64,000 nt of DNA from contig NZ_JAAORL010000002.1 in NCBI RefSeq assembly GCF_017696015.1, positions 310,001 to 374,000 on the forward strand, given 5' to 3'. The notes beneath the pieces were generated by a model. The model saw only the letters and a program-made list of their open reading frames with translations. It did no database searches and was not told where the DNA came from. Source of the stretch: Prochlorococcus marinus CUG1415 (lineage in GTDB: Bacteria; Cyanobacteriota; Cyanobacteriia; PCC-6307; Cyanobiaceae). The translations under genes were made by a program, and so were the position numbers. Of the stretch, positions 17,851 to 26,396 are shown one piece after another (the first letter of the stretch is position 1; every line of letters begins with the position of its first letter).

Positions 17851-18957
17851 ATGAAGCAAGTAAAAAGAAGTGATTTTTTAATTAAGCCATTTCTAAAAAG
17901 AAATAATTTAAGGGCTTTTTATCAAATAATTTCTACCATAATCCCAATAATATCTCTTTGGTTAATTGTTTACCAAATAATAAATCATTCTTTTTTATTA
18001 TTAATAAAAGGCTTCTTATTGATTCCTATTCTTTGTCTGCTCACGCTACTTTCTTCTAGAACCTTCTCATTAATGCATGATTGCGGCCATAATTCTCTTT
18101 TTAAAAAACGTAATCTCAACAAATTTTTTGGATTTTTGCTTGGTTTGGTAAATGGCATTCCTCAGAAATCATGGTCCATTGACCATGCATTTCATCATAG
18201 AAATAATGGGAATTGGGAAATCTACAAGGGGCCTATAGATGTTTTAAGTATTGAAGATTATAATTCTCTATCAAAAAGAGAAAAAATATTTTATAAAATA
18301 AGTCGTAATTGGATCATGCTTTTTCCTGGTGGCTTTTATTACTTAGTTCTAAAACCTAGATTAGGATTGATTATTATTATTTTTAATTTTAGTAAAGATA
18401 TAGTAAAAGAGTTTTTTATCAAAATTAAAAACAGAGAATTTTCTGAATTTTTAGCTATCAAATCAAGAGTTAAACCACCTTTTTCTGATTACGGTGATAA
18501 TTTTAGTGAACTTTTTGAATTAGTAACGAATAACTTAATAGTAATAACAGGTTGGTTTTTTATGTCCAAATGGTTTGGGTTGGTTTTTTTCTTAACATTT
18601 TATTCAATTATATCAACCTTATCAGCAGCAATTCTAATATGTATTTTTTTCGTCCAACATAACTATAAAAATGCATATGCTAAAAATACAAAAAATTGGG
18701 ATATCATCGATGGGGCTATTCTTGGTAGTAGCAATTTAAATATACCTAATTGGCTAAATTGGTTTTTAGCAGATATATCCTTTCACAGCATTCATCATCT
18801 CTGCGAGAGAATACCAAATTACAATTTAAGAGCTTGTCATAAAGCAAATATTCATTTGCTTCATCAATCAAAGTTTTTACAATTAAGTGATTTTCCAAAC
18901 TGCTTCAAATATATTATTTGGGATAATAAAAATGAAAAATTAATCCCAATAAGTTAA
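17851..18957 (+). CDS. Membrane fatty acid desaturase-like protein
   Basis: 368 residues with several membrane spans. The three histidine boxes of the membrane desaturase/hydroxylase superfamily are present: HDCGH (about 76-80), HAFHH (about 112-116) and HSIHH near residue 314. The NNGNWEIYKGP segment after box 2 and the CERIPNYNLRACHK after box 3 distinguish it from the second desaturase at 20,579. Likely inserts a double bond or modifies a lipid or carotenoid in the membrane; regiospecificity cannot be told. Confidence 0.82.
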   Translation: MKQVKRSDFLIKPFLKRNNLRAFYQIISTIIPIISLWLIVYQIINHSFLLLIKGFLLIPILCLLTLLSSRTFSLMHDCGHNSLFKKRNLNKFFGFLLGLVNGIPQKSWSIDHAFHHRNNGNWEIYKGPIDVLSIEDYNSLSKREKIFYKISRNWIMLFPGGFYYLVLKPRLGLIIIIFNFSKDIVKEFFIKIKNREFSEFLAIKSRVKPPFSDYGDNFSELFELVTNNLIVITGWFFMSKWFGLVFFLTFYSIISTLSAAILICIFFVQHNYKNAYAKNTKNWDIIDGAILGSSNLNIPNWLNWFLADISFHSIHHLCERIPNYNLRACHKANIHLLHQSKFLQLSDFPNCFKYIIWDNKNEKLIPIS

Positions 18958-18960
18958 TAG

Positions 18961-19113
18961 CTAATTAAACTTTCTTCTGAATTTTCTTTTAAGAGGAATA
19001 CTGCTATATGCATGTGTACCAATAGATGGGGGTAAATGATTCGTTAGAGGATGCATAAAAGCGTTTGCCATACTCTCTAACATTTTCGAAAGCCAATTGA
19101 TTACTGATTTCAT
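18961..19113 (-). CDS. Small protein with HPL-x-PP-IGTH motif
   Basis: 50 residues: MKSVINWLSKMLESMANAFM, HPLTNHLPPSIGTHAYSSIP and a basic tail KRKFRRKFN. The proline/histidine-rich middle and the strongly basic end are not typical of random frames. Convergent with the desaturase gene, ending three bases after it. Function unknown. Confidence 0.6.
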   Translation of the reverse strand: MKSVINWLSKMLESMANAFMHPLTNHLPPSIGTHAYSSIPLKRKFRRKFN

Positions 19114-19400
19114 TTGAAAATCTAAAAGTGTACTTTTTTATAATCTAACTAAATTACGGAAAAGTAAATCAGTCTTTATGCTGATTTTTTGAAAGCTTGC
19201 TTTAAAAAACTCTTATTTAATAATAAAAATTGTTATTTTTCTCATTGCTTAAAAGAAGATCATTACTACCTTTCTAAAGGTAAACTAAGTGGAATTTTAA
19301 TTTAGTAAATAATACTTATTTTTTCTAATACACTTAATAAATTAAATTATTAGCCATGATTTCGTGCTATATCTCTATTTCAAATAAATCTACCAAATTC

Positions 19401-19559
19401 ATGAGTGATTCAGTTGTTTCTACTAACCAGAATACAGAAATAGATTCTATTAATTCATATTTTGAATGTATTACTGAATGCAGTATTGTGGATGGTCATC
19501 AAGAATGTATTACGCGATGTTTAGAAATTCATTTAAAAGGAGAGAATCAAAATGAATAG
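19401..19559 (+). CDS. Twin CX3C small protein, copy 1
   Basis: 52 residues from the ATG at 19,401. Two CxxxC pairs (CITEC and CITRC) are spaced by ten residues, the helix-hairpin-helix pattern of twin CX3C proteins. The protein at 32,367-32,549 has the same arrangement (CLRSC and CVEIC). The following gene overlaps it by eight bases. Likely disulfide-bonded or metal-binding. Confidence 0.65.
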   Translation: MSDSVVSTNQNTEIDSINSYFECITECSIVDGHQECITRCLEIHLKGENQNE

Positions 19560-19704
19560 CAAAAATTCTCCACAAAGGAAAACAACTTTAAAGTGGAACC
19601 ACAACGGAGAGCTCTCAGAAATTGATATGTTAAGAATTTTAGAAAAGATCTCATCTAGTGATCTTAATCAATGTGAATTGACATGCGATTCAGATCAAGT
19701 TTAA
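19552..19704 (+). CDS. Small soluble protein coupled to the CX3C gene
   Basis: 50 residues, ATG inside the end of the upstream gene (8-base overlap). KTTLKWNHNGELSEIDMLRI, then a C-terminal CELTCDSDQV with a further CxxxC pair. Translational coupling suggests joint function. Confidence 0.55.
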   Translation: MNSKNSPQRKTTLKWNHNGELSEIDMLRILEKISSSDLNQCELTCDSDQV

Positions 19705-19848
19705 AAAGCATTGAATACTAGAAGTTTGTAAGTTGATAAATTATTAATTATTCAAATAAACAATAAGTATCTCTTAATACTTTAATTAAATAAGATCTTA
19801 TTCAAAATTTATTACCTTTTCTTCAAGCTATAAGTATATGATGAATAA

Positions 19849-19989
19849 TTAATTTTTAGAACTCCTGCCTTTTTTTAAGGATTTTTTAGTAATTTCTTTT
19901 TTTGTGATTTCAATCGGTTTTACCATACCTAAATTGCCATGAGTTGGACAATAATAAGTCATTAGCATCCATGTTTTTTCTTCATTCAT
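19849..19989 (-). CDS. Small protein with YYCPTHGN motif
   Basis: 46 residues: MNEEKTWMLMTYYCPTHGNL, then a lysine-rich tail (KKEITKKSLKKGRSSKN). The CPTHG motif resembles half of a zinc knuckle. Intact frame, ATG start, no relative in the window. Confidence 0.5.
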   Translation of the reverse strand: MNEEKTWMLMTYYCPTHGNLGMVKPIEITKKEITKKSLKKGRSSKN

Positions 19990-20187
19990 GATAAAAACCT
20001 CTACTTTAAGAAAACTACTGAATAATTAAATACGATAATTTATAAGAAAATTGATATTTTTTAATCATTTTTTCTTTTTTGCTTAATAATTTATAGAAGT
20101 ATTGAAGGAATTCAATCTAAATAGATATAAATACGCATGACTTTAAAAAGAAATCCTGCTATTTATTAATAAATTCAAAATTATTTC

Positions 20188-20319
20188 ATGTCTTTAGAAT
20201 CTATATTGATGGTAGTAGCTCCAATTTGTCTTTTTACGGTAGGAGTAATTGTTTTACCAATTTTAGTAAAACCGCGTAAACAAACAGGTATACCAAAGAG
20301 GTATATACGTGGTCTTTAG
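20188..20319 (+). CDS. Tiny membrane protein (43 aa)
   Basis: MSLESILMVVAPICLFTVGV continues into a Val/Leu-rich helix and a basic tail (KPRKQTGIPKRYIRGL). One span. Shape resembles photosynthetic micropeptides, no specific match. Confidence 0.5.
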   Translation: MSLESILMVVAPICLFTVGVIVLPILVKPRKQTGIPKRYIRGL

Positions 20320-20578
20320 ATTAAATGAGCTTTAATAAAGATCAATGATAAGGATAAGCTTTGCAAAAACAAATTGCATTGATAAATTCAGAGATTCTCA
20401 TAAGATAACAAAATTAAAACTATTAGAATCAAATGAATTTGCTTGAGTATAAAAAATTTGTTTTAAAAATTTTATTGAAAAAAACAAACTATATATTATT
20501 TTCATAAAAATATACTGTGATTGATAATAGAATATATAAATTAATTTTTATTTAACTAAATTCTTACCTAACAAAAAT

Positions 20579-21754
20579 TTGAGTAATATAAAATTTTCAG
20601 GTCTTAAAGGCCAAGCGCTTGAAATAGATGACAAAGATATTCCAAGCATAAAAGAATTTAAGGGTGTTATCCCAGATCACTATTTCAAGTGCAATACCAA
20701 AACTTCTTTGAGGTATCTTTTACAAACAGTTTTGATTCAATCTTTTGTATTTGCAATAGGTTTATCTATTCCATTAACTCTAAAAATGATCCCAATTTGG
20801 ATAGTTTACTCATTGCTATCAGGTACCACTGCAATGGGATTCTGGGTAATTGCTCATGAATGTGGACATGGGGCCTTCTCTCAGAACAAGGCATTGGAAA
20901 CTATCACTGGATATTTATTACATTCATTACTACTAGTTCCTTATTTTTCTTGGCAGCGTTCTCATGCAGTTCATCATCGATTCACAAATAATGTAACCAA
21001 TGGTGAAACTCATGTTCCTTTAGTTATTGAGGGAAATGGAGTTACAGAGAAGGTTGGTGGAGAAAAAGAATTACTTTTTTCAAATTCCATAGGCAGGCAA
21101 AATTACGGAATTTTTCAACTCGTTTTACATCTAATATTTGGATGGCCTGCTTATTTACTTACAGGTAGCACAGGAGGTATTAAATATGGGACTTCCAATC
21201 ATTTTTGGCCAATAAAACCATTTTCCCAAGCATTATGGCCGTCAATATGGGCTAAGAAAGTTTGGATATCAGATATTGGAGTAGCTTTAACATTATTGAG
21301 TATTTTTTTCTTTATTTTTAAGTATGGTTTATTCCAAGTACTTGCAATGTATATTGGTCCTTTATTAGTAGTTAATAGTTGGTTAGTAGTTTATACATGG
21401 CTTCATCATACAGATTCAGATGTGCCTCATCTTTCAAATACGGAATTTTCCTTTATGAGAGGTGCATTTCTATCTATTGACAGGCCTTACGGTAAAATCC
21501 TTAATTTTCTTCACCATAATATAGGTTCGAGTCATGTCGTTCATCATGTATGTCCAACAATTCCTCATTATCATGCTAAAAAGGCTACTGTCTTAATTAA
21601 AAAAGCTTTTAAAAAAGGTTATCTTTTTAATCCTGATCCAATACCCAAAGCCCTCTGGAATATTGCTTGCAATTGTATTGCTGTTAAATCAGATATCAAT
21701 GGTCGAAGATATATCTGGCAATCTTCATACAATGAAAAAGCAGTAAAAACATAA
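20579..21754 (+). CDS. Fatty acid desaturase (delta-12/omega-type)
   Basis: 391 residues, TTG start. Histidine boxes HECGH (about 97-101), HAVHHRFT (about 127-134) and HVVHH (about 320-324) are the set of DesA/DesB-like acyl-lipid desaturases, with the WVIAHECGHGAFS context typical of the delta-12/omega-3 group. Acts on membrane lipid acyl chains using ferredoxin; exact regiospecificity not determined. No operon partner within 100 bases. Confidence 0.88.
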   Translation: MSNIKFSGLKGQALEIDDKDIPSIKEFKGVIPDHYFKCNTKTSLRYLLQTVLIQSFVFAIGLSIPLTLKMIPIWIVYSLLSGTTAMGFWVIAHECGHGAFSQNKALETITGYLLHSLLLVPYFSWQRSHAVHHRFTNNVTNGETHVPLVIEGNGVTEKVGGEKELLFSNSIGRQNYGIFQLVLHLIFGWPAYLLTGSTGGIKYGTSNHFWPIKPFSQALWPSIWAKKVWISDIGVALTLLSIFFFIFKYGLFQVLAMYIGPLLVVNSWLVVYTWLHHTDSDVPHLSNTEFSFMRGAFLSIDRPYGKILNFLHHNIGSSHVVHHVCPTIPHYHAKKATVLIKKAFKKGYLFNPDPIPKALWNIACNCIAVKSDINGRRYIWQSSYNEKAVKT

Positions 21755-21865
21755 ATATTGTTAATTTGTTTTATCACATTAATTTACGCAAATCTGAAAA
21801 AAATATAAAAGAATTAGTAATATACTTTTTCTCATTGTAAAAATTATCTAATTTCAAAATTTACT

Positions 21866-22027
21866 ATGAGTGGAGACAATTTACATGGGAAACAACCAAT
21901 TAAATTTTATTCTGAGGAAATCACTCTTACAAAAGTGGAATTATTAGAAAGACAGTTGATTTTAGGAAAAAAAATTTCAAATTTAGATGAAAAACATAAA
22001 GAATGGAGCAGAAAACTATCTGACTAA
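21866..22027 (+). CDS. Small soluble protein (53 aa)
   Basis: ATG-initiated: MSGDNLHGKQPIKFYSEEIT, then a helical segment with KVELLERQLILGKKI. Possible coiled coil. No relative recognised. Confidence 0.5.
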   Translation: MSGDNLHGKQPIKFYSEEITLTKVELLERQLILGKKISNLDEKHKEWSRKLSD

Positions 22028-22074
22028 TCAATTAATCAAATACTATTTTATACTGATTGATTTTTTCATTGAAA

Positions 22075-22298
22075 TTAATTAGACAATTTTCTATAAATTA
22101 TTGAAAAATTATTTGCCCGCATATTAATAATATCTTCTTGAAAAAGCCCTTTTTTTAACCTTCATCACTATTTTTCTCAAGATTTCTATTACCCCAAAGA
22201 TCATTATGTATTTTTAATGAATTATCAAAGAAATAATTACTTTGACTTCTGTACTTATTACCAATTTTAAATCGCCCATATAATATCAAAAACCTACC
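22075..22298 (-). pseudogene. Decayed coding remnant
   Basis: On the minus strand, a frame reading YGRFKIGNKYRSQSNYFFDN, then LKIHNDLWGNRNLEKNSDEG breaks, and the frame GLFQEDIINMRANNFSIIYR continues to a stop at 22,075. Codon choice is gene-like on both sides of the break, but there is no start. I could not identify the parent family. Confidence 0.35.
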
Positions 22299-22742
22299 TC
22301 TTTAATTAATATCTTTACTCCCTAAAGAGCTCTACCATACAACTCCAAGTGCTATATGAATCATATTTATAGACCCTACACCTTCCAAAGAAACTGCTAA
22401 ATTCATTGGAATTTTCCAAGGAATTTCTCTAAATCAATCACAAGAGGTTGGAGCATTTTCTTATTTAATTTTTCATACTCGATTCAAAAACTTATACTTT
22501 TTCTATCGAATAACTCTGGATCACTTGTTTGCCAAATTATTTAAGGAAAGGGTTTGTTTTAAAAAACTCTATGTTTACCATTAGCACTTCAAATGTCCAA
22601 TATTGAGCCTTTTTTTTTAGATTCTAGATAAAATACATCCCCAATTAAGGAACTATTTCCTATAGTATCCTTCAAGAAAAGTATGTTATCCAAAATAAAT
22701 TAAATTTGGAAATGCAAAAAAACAATTATTCTCAGATACTCT
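22299..22742. other. Apparently decayed, gene-free stretch
   Basis: Short gene-like frames occur on both strands (for example around 22,395-22,545 plus) but none has a start and a length worth calling. Probably old coding DNA in decay. Confidence 0.4.
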
Positions 22743-22907
22743 TTATTGCACTTTTCTCAATTGTGGAGTCTTAAAAAACATTATTTTAAGGCTAAAGAAT
22801 AATATTGAAACTATAAGAATAGGTAAGACATAGAGTACTAAGTCAGAAGTTATTAGAGAAGGAATTCTTGCAAAAATAAAATGCATGTAATAGGTAGAAA
22901 ATGACAT
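22743..22907 (-). CDS. Small membrane protein (54 aa)
   Basis: MSFSTYYMHFIFARIPSLIT, then SDLVLYVLPILIVSILFFSL and a basic tail FKTPQLRKVQ. One helix with positive C-terminus. Isolated within a decayed region; intact ATG-to-stop frame. Confidence 0.45.
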   Translation of the reverse strand: MSFSTYYMHFIFARIPSLITSDLVLYVLPILIVSILFFSLKIMFFKTPQLRKVQ

Positions 22908-23219
22908 TTGTCTTTAAATAACTAATTTATTAATAGCAATTATTTGAATTCTAAAAACTACTTTTTTTATAAAGTCTAATAATTCTAACTAAAAAGAGTC
23001 GGCCCGTATCTCTACTCGCTGACTATTGTGTATAAATTAATTTAAATTACCTCTAAATTAGGATTTACTCCTAAAAAGAAAACCTTCTAGCTTATATTTG
23101 TTGTTTCAAATATATAAAAATCAGAGTAAAAGCCATATCGCTTATAGAGTTTATTTCGTACCATATTTGTCGCATATCTGAGATCTTATGAGCCTAAAAA
23201 GTAATTTCTGATAATTCTC
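22908..23219. other. Gene-free stretch upstream of hli pair
   Basis: No convincing frame or hairpin seen. It precedes the promoter region of the hli genes. Confidence 0.4.
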
Positions 23220-23260
23220 TTTACATAAATGAACAAATATGTTATATTTCTTTACATATT
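23220..23260 (+). promoter_or_regulatory. Possible RpaB/HLR1-type control region of hli pair
   Basis: TTTACATAAATG and, about 30 bases on, CTTTACATATT flank the block ATGTTATATTTC. The block ATGTTATATTTCTTTAC is also found, in the same position relative to the identical hli gene, at 46,133-46,175. TTACAWW repeats are the known HLR1 signature bound by RpaB upstream of high-light genes, but the spacing here is not canonical. Confidence 0.45.
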
Positions 23261-23274
23261 TAATTTCTTTAATT

Positions 23275-23382
23275 ATGACTCCTGAAGCAGAAAGATTTAA
23301 TGGATGGGCAGCAATGCTCGGCTTCGTAGCAGCTGTTGGTTCCTACGTAACAACTGGTCAAATTATTCCAGGCTGGTTCTAA
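23275..23382 (+). CDS. hli: High-light-inducible protein, 35 aa (identical to 46,008-46,115)
   Basis: Single-helix Hli/SCP of the chlorophyll a/b-binding superfamily: ERFNGWAAMLGFVAAVG contains the chlorophyll-binding ExxNGWxAMLGF variant, followed by TTGQIIPGWF. These proteins bind chlorophyll and carotenoid and protect photosystem II assembly under stress. The protein is identical to that at 46,008-46,115. Its stop overlaps the start of the next hli gene (TAATG). Confidence 0.93.
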   Translation: MTPEAERFNGWAAMLGFVAAVGSYVTTGQIIPGWF

Positions 23383-23522
23383 TGAAAAATACTGAACCAA
23401 AAATTGTAGAAAAAGAAAAAATAGTAGCTGAAAAGCTCAATGGGAGATTCGCTATGTTAGGTTTTATAGCTCTAGTTGGAGCATATTTAACAACTGGTCA
23501 AATTATTCCAGGTTTTATATAA
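23382..23522 (+). CDS. hli: High-light-inducible protein, 46 aa
   Basis: EKLNGRFAMLGFIALVGAYL is the Hli chlorophyll-binding helix; TTGQIIPGFI ends the protein. Preceded by a Lys/Glu-rich N-terminus (MKNTEPKIVEKEKIVAEKLN). Close relative of the C-terminal part of 45,539-45,799. Starts inside the stop codon of the upstream hli gene, so translation is coupled. Followed by an AT-rich hairpin with a T run near 23,560-23,585, a likely terminator. Confidence 0.92.
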   Translation: MKNTEPKIVEKEKIVAEKLNGRFAMLGFIALVGAYLTTGQIIPGFI

Positions 23523-23745
23523 ACGAATCCTTAAAACTTATCTAAAGAATCGAATTTAAAAATAAATTTGATTCTTTTTTTTGCTTATTACAGTTTTGTT
23601 TTTTAATCGATGTTAATAGTCGAAATATATGAAGTTTAAATATTCTTATAAAAATATAAATAATTTGCTTAAAAATCAGTATAAAAACTCTACCCAAGTA
23701 ATCAAAATAGAATTATATTAATTTTATTGATTAGAGGTAAATCAC

Positions 23746-23847
23746 ATGGTTAACCTAGGTTTAGAAATAGTATTTTGGCTAATTTTACTTATTTACATTG
23801 GCGCAAGAATCACAAAAACTAAAAAAGGTTTTAAACAACAATATTAA
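23746..23847 (+). CDS. Tiny membrane protein (33 aa)
   Basis: MVNLGLEIVFWLILLIYIGA then RITKTKKGFKQQY: one helix and a basic tail. A GAGG-like Shine-Dalgarno (TTAGAGGTAAATCAC) sits upstream, which is unusual in this AT-rich stretch and supports translation. Confidence 0.55.
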   Translation: MVNLGLEIVFWLILLIYIGARITKTKKGFKQQY

Positions 23848-24000
23848 AGATTTCTCCAAATAAAGTTAAGTAAAGTGCAAAATAATTAAATTAAAGTAAA
23901 ACAATTCAGACAAAACATAAATTTCATTCTTTTTCTTCTGTAATACTTAAATTTATTTATAAAAATAATGCTATCTTAATCAAGATAAGTATTAAATTAA

Positions 24001-24129
24001 ATGAGAGTAAAGCTTGAACCCGAGACAGCATTTATTGGTAAAAAATTTGCTTATATATTTCTTGGAGTAATATTTGGTCTTAATGCAATAGCTTTTACTT
24101 GGTTTTTTTTATTCTCAAAATTAAATTAA
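24001..24129 (+). CDS. Tiny membrane protein (42 aa)
   Basis: MRVKLEPETAFIGKKFAYIF then a Gly/Leu/Phe-rich helix ending FLFSKLN. One span with cytosolic N-terminus. No family recognised. Confidence 0.5.
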   Translation: MRVKLEPETAFIGKKFAYIFLGVIFGLNAIAFTWFFLFSKLN

Positions 24130-24220
24130 ATCAAGTATAAAATTTTTATTTGGAAGTTAATAAATATATAATTTAATTATCAATTGATTAGTTGACCAGT
24201 TTAGAAACTTAGTATTTGAT

Positions 24221-24397
24221 ATGTTTTCTAAAGCATTATTTTATAAATTTAAAAAAGGTTTCCTGGCGAGCGCTTCTAGATCAATATCTGAGAATTTTGT
24301 CAAAAAAACTGGTTACTTGAATTGGTTTTCACTTCAATCGTTTCTTTTTATATGGTTTACAAATAAGCCGCGAAATAAGCATATATACTCACGGTAA
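24221..24397 (+). CDS. Small basic protein (58 aa)
   Basis: MFSKALFYKFKKGFLASASR, then KKTGYLNWFSLQSFLFIWFT and a basic end. Mixed basic/aromatic composition with one weak hydrophobic segment. Intact frame; followed directly by the RNA-like element at 24,416. Confidence 0.45.
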   Translation: MFSKALFYKFKKGFLASASRSISENFVKKTGYLNWFSLQSFLFIWFTNKPRNKHIYSR

Positions 24398-24415
24398 GTA
24401 ATTTTACTTAGTAGG

Positions 24416-24518
24416 ATAAAGAAGGCATTTAGGAAGTGCTTAGCTGGTTAGCATCAGGAAATCTGTATTTAACTAGTTCGTCATGAGCTTGCCAGTGGGA
24501 TACTTGCAAGCTCTTTTA
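24416..24518 (+). ncRNA. Candidate small RNA with terminator
   Basis: GC-richer than its surroundings. A short GCATT/AGTGC hairpin near the start is followed, at the end, by GAGCTTGC (24,485-24,492) and GCAAGCTC (24,507-24,514) around a 14-base loop and then TTTT, an intrinsic-terminator shape. There is no open frame. Could also be only the terminator region of 24,221-24,397. Confidence 0.45.
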
Positions 24519-24648
24519 ATTTTAAAAGCAAGCGAATACTATAAATAATTAGTGATACTTTTTCTTATGTAATGAAAGTCTTTGAGTTCTTTCAATAATG
24601 ACATTACTTTATTTTATTGCTAAATAAAAAATAGACTTAATTAAATGT

Positions 24649-24750
24649 ATGTCTTTAGATTTTATTCTCATTCCTTTTTGTATTTTTATTATACTTTTTC
24701 TTTTAAATCGAGAAAATAAAATCTATAGAAAGAACCAAAAAGCTAAGTAA
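24649..24750 (+). CDS. Tiny membrane protein (33 aa)
   Basis: MSLDFILIPFCIFIILFLLN then RENKIYRKNQKAK. One helix plus strongly basic tail, the same plan as 23,746-23,847. Confidence 0.5.
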   Translation: MSLDFILIPFCIFIILFLLNRENKIYRKNQKAK

Positions 24751-25146
24751 ATTAATCACTTTTAAGGAAGGTCTAAAGACAACTTCTAGTCACTTTATTG
24801 TTAATCTATTCATAATAAATTTTTAAAACTGACTAGTTAAGAATTAGTTTTAAATTTTAGAGATTTAACAAAAGGATTTAGGTTAGATTTATACTTAAAA
24901 TTAATCTGTCCCAATATAATCTTGAACTATTAACCTGCGCTAATTTTTGTTGGCAGTGTTTGCACTTACATTTTTTTAAGAAAGTTTTATTTTTCATTAG
25001 TTTATTCTTTTTTTTTTAAGAAACCAAATTTTTTGTTTTATTGCCAGTATTAATAAATTATTTTTATTTATTTTGGAAGTTGACTAAAGCAAAATTCTTC
25101 TTAAGGAGCATTTCTTTATTGGTCTCTAAATCATTGATATTTTATA
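24751..25146. other. Gene-free AT-rich stretch
   Basis: About 400 bases with poly-T runs and no credible frame. It probably contains the promoter of the LptF/G-like gene; no specific box can be singled out. Confidence 0.4.
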
Positions 25147-26385
25147 ATGCAAAAAAAACAGTACAAACTAAATAAATTCCTTTTGAAACTTTCAAATCAA
25201 TCACTAATAAAAAAAACCATTTATAAAATAATTACTCCTTGGTATTCAATACCCTTAATTGATAGATGGTTATTAGGGCAAATCATACCTCCTATGATAT
25301 TTGCAATTTCTGCTTTTACTGTTATTTCATTATCTGTTGGAGTAATGTTTGATCTGATAAGGAAAATAGTTGAATTTGGTTTGCCTTTATTTTTAGCTTT
25401 AAAAGTTCTTTTCTTTAGTTTACCTAGCTTTTTAGTTTTATCATTCCCTATGGCAGTTTTACTTTCAACATTATTAGCCTATGGAAAATTATCAAGCAAT
25501 TCTGAAATTTTGGCGTTGAAATCTTTGGGTATCAAGACTTCGCGAATTATTTCTCCAGCTATTGCTCTTTCAATATTTATGACAGGATTAACTTTTTACT
25601 TTAATGATAATTTAGTTCCTGCAAGTAATCAATTAGCGGAAAATGCTTTAAGGGGTGGGATAGGTAAATCATTTAGCACCGAAGAAGGGAAAGAAAATAT
25701 TATGTTTTCTAGGTATGGATCAAGAATTGAAAAAGATACAAATAGTCCAACAAAATTAAATAATTATTTAACTCATATCTTTTATGCAGCCTGGTTTAAA
25801 AATAAAAAAATGTATGATGTAACAGTATTAGATCTTTCGAGAATGGGGTCTCGTCAGATTTTAAAAGCAGACAATGCAATTTTTGATAAGGTAAATACGT
25901 CATGGATATTTTCTAATGGAAGTTTAGTTTCAATTGATTCCAATGGTCAGGCAGCAGTAGTTGAATTTGAAAAATATGAATATCCATTCGATGAAGGTCC
26001 CTTACAATTAGCTGAAACTCCAAAAGATGCAGCTAAGATGACACTTAAACAAGCTTTAGAAGCCGAAAAAATATATCAACAGACTGGGAACCTAAAAGAG
26101 ATAAGAAGAATTAGAGTTCGCATTCATGAAAAATTCACTTTACCTTTTGCATGTTTGGTGTTCGGCTTAATTGGGAGCAGTTTGGGATCTAAATCTAATT
26201 TGAGATCATCTAAAAGCCAAGGATTTGGATTGAGCGTAATTCTCATATTAATTTATTATGTAATGTCATTTTTATTCAGTTCATTTGGAGTAAAAGGTTT
26301 ATTAACTCCATTTATTGCCGCTTGGTCACCAATAATAATTTCTCTCAGCGGAGGATATTTTTTCCTTCAAAAATCAAGAATATAG
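25147..26385 (+). CDS. LptF/LptG (YjgP/YjgQ) family permease
   Basis: 412 residues. The N-terminal part has three membrane helices with the family pattern (DRWLLGQIIPPMIFAISAFT, then LPSFLVLSFPMAVLLSTLLAYGKLSSNSEI). A periplasmic beta-jellyroll domain follows, and the C-terminal RVRIHEKFTLPFACLVFGLIG segment starts the last helices. Subunit of the LptB2FG transporter that extracts lipopolysaccharide from the inner membrane. Cyanobacteria often carry a single LptF/G-type gene, which I infer here. Confidence 0.88.
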   Translation: MQKKQYKLNKFLLKLSNQSLIKKTIYKIITPWYSIPLIDRWLLGQIIPPMIFAISAFTVISLSVGVMFDLIRKIVEFGLPLFLALKVLFFSLPSFLVLSFPMAVLLSTLLAYGKLSSNSEILALKSLGIKTSRIISPAIALSIFMTGLTFYFNDNLVPASNQLAENALRGGIGKSFSTEEGKENIMFSRYGSRIEKDTNSPTKLNNYLTHIFYAAWFKNKKMYDVTVLDLSRMGSRQILKADNAIFDKVNTSWIFSNGSLVSIDSNGQAAVVEFEKYEYPFDEGPLQLAETPKDAAKMTLKQALEAEKIYQQTGNLKEIRRIRVRIHEKFTLPFACLVFGLIGSSLGSKSNLRSSKSQGFGLSVILILIYYVMSFLFSSFGVKGLLTPFIAAWSPIIISLSGGYFFLQKSRI

Positions 26386-26396
26386 AGATATAGTAA

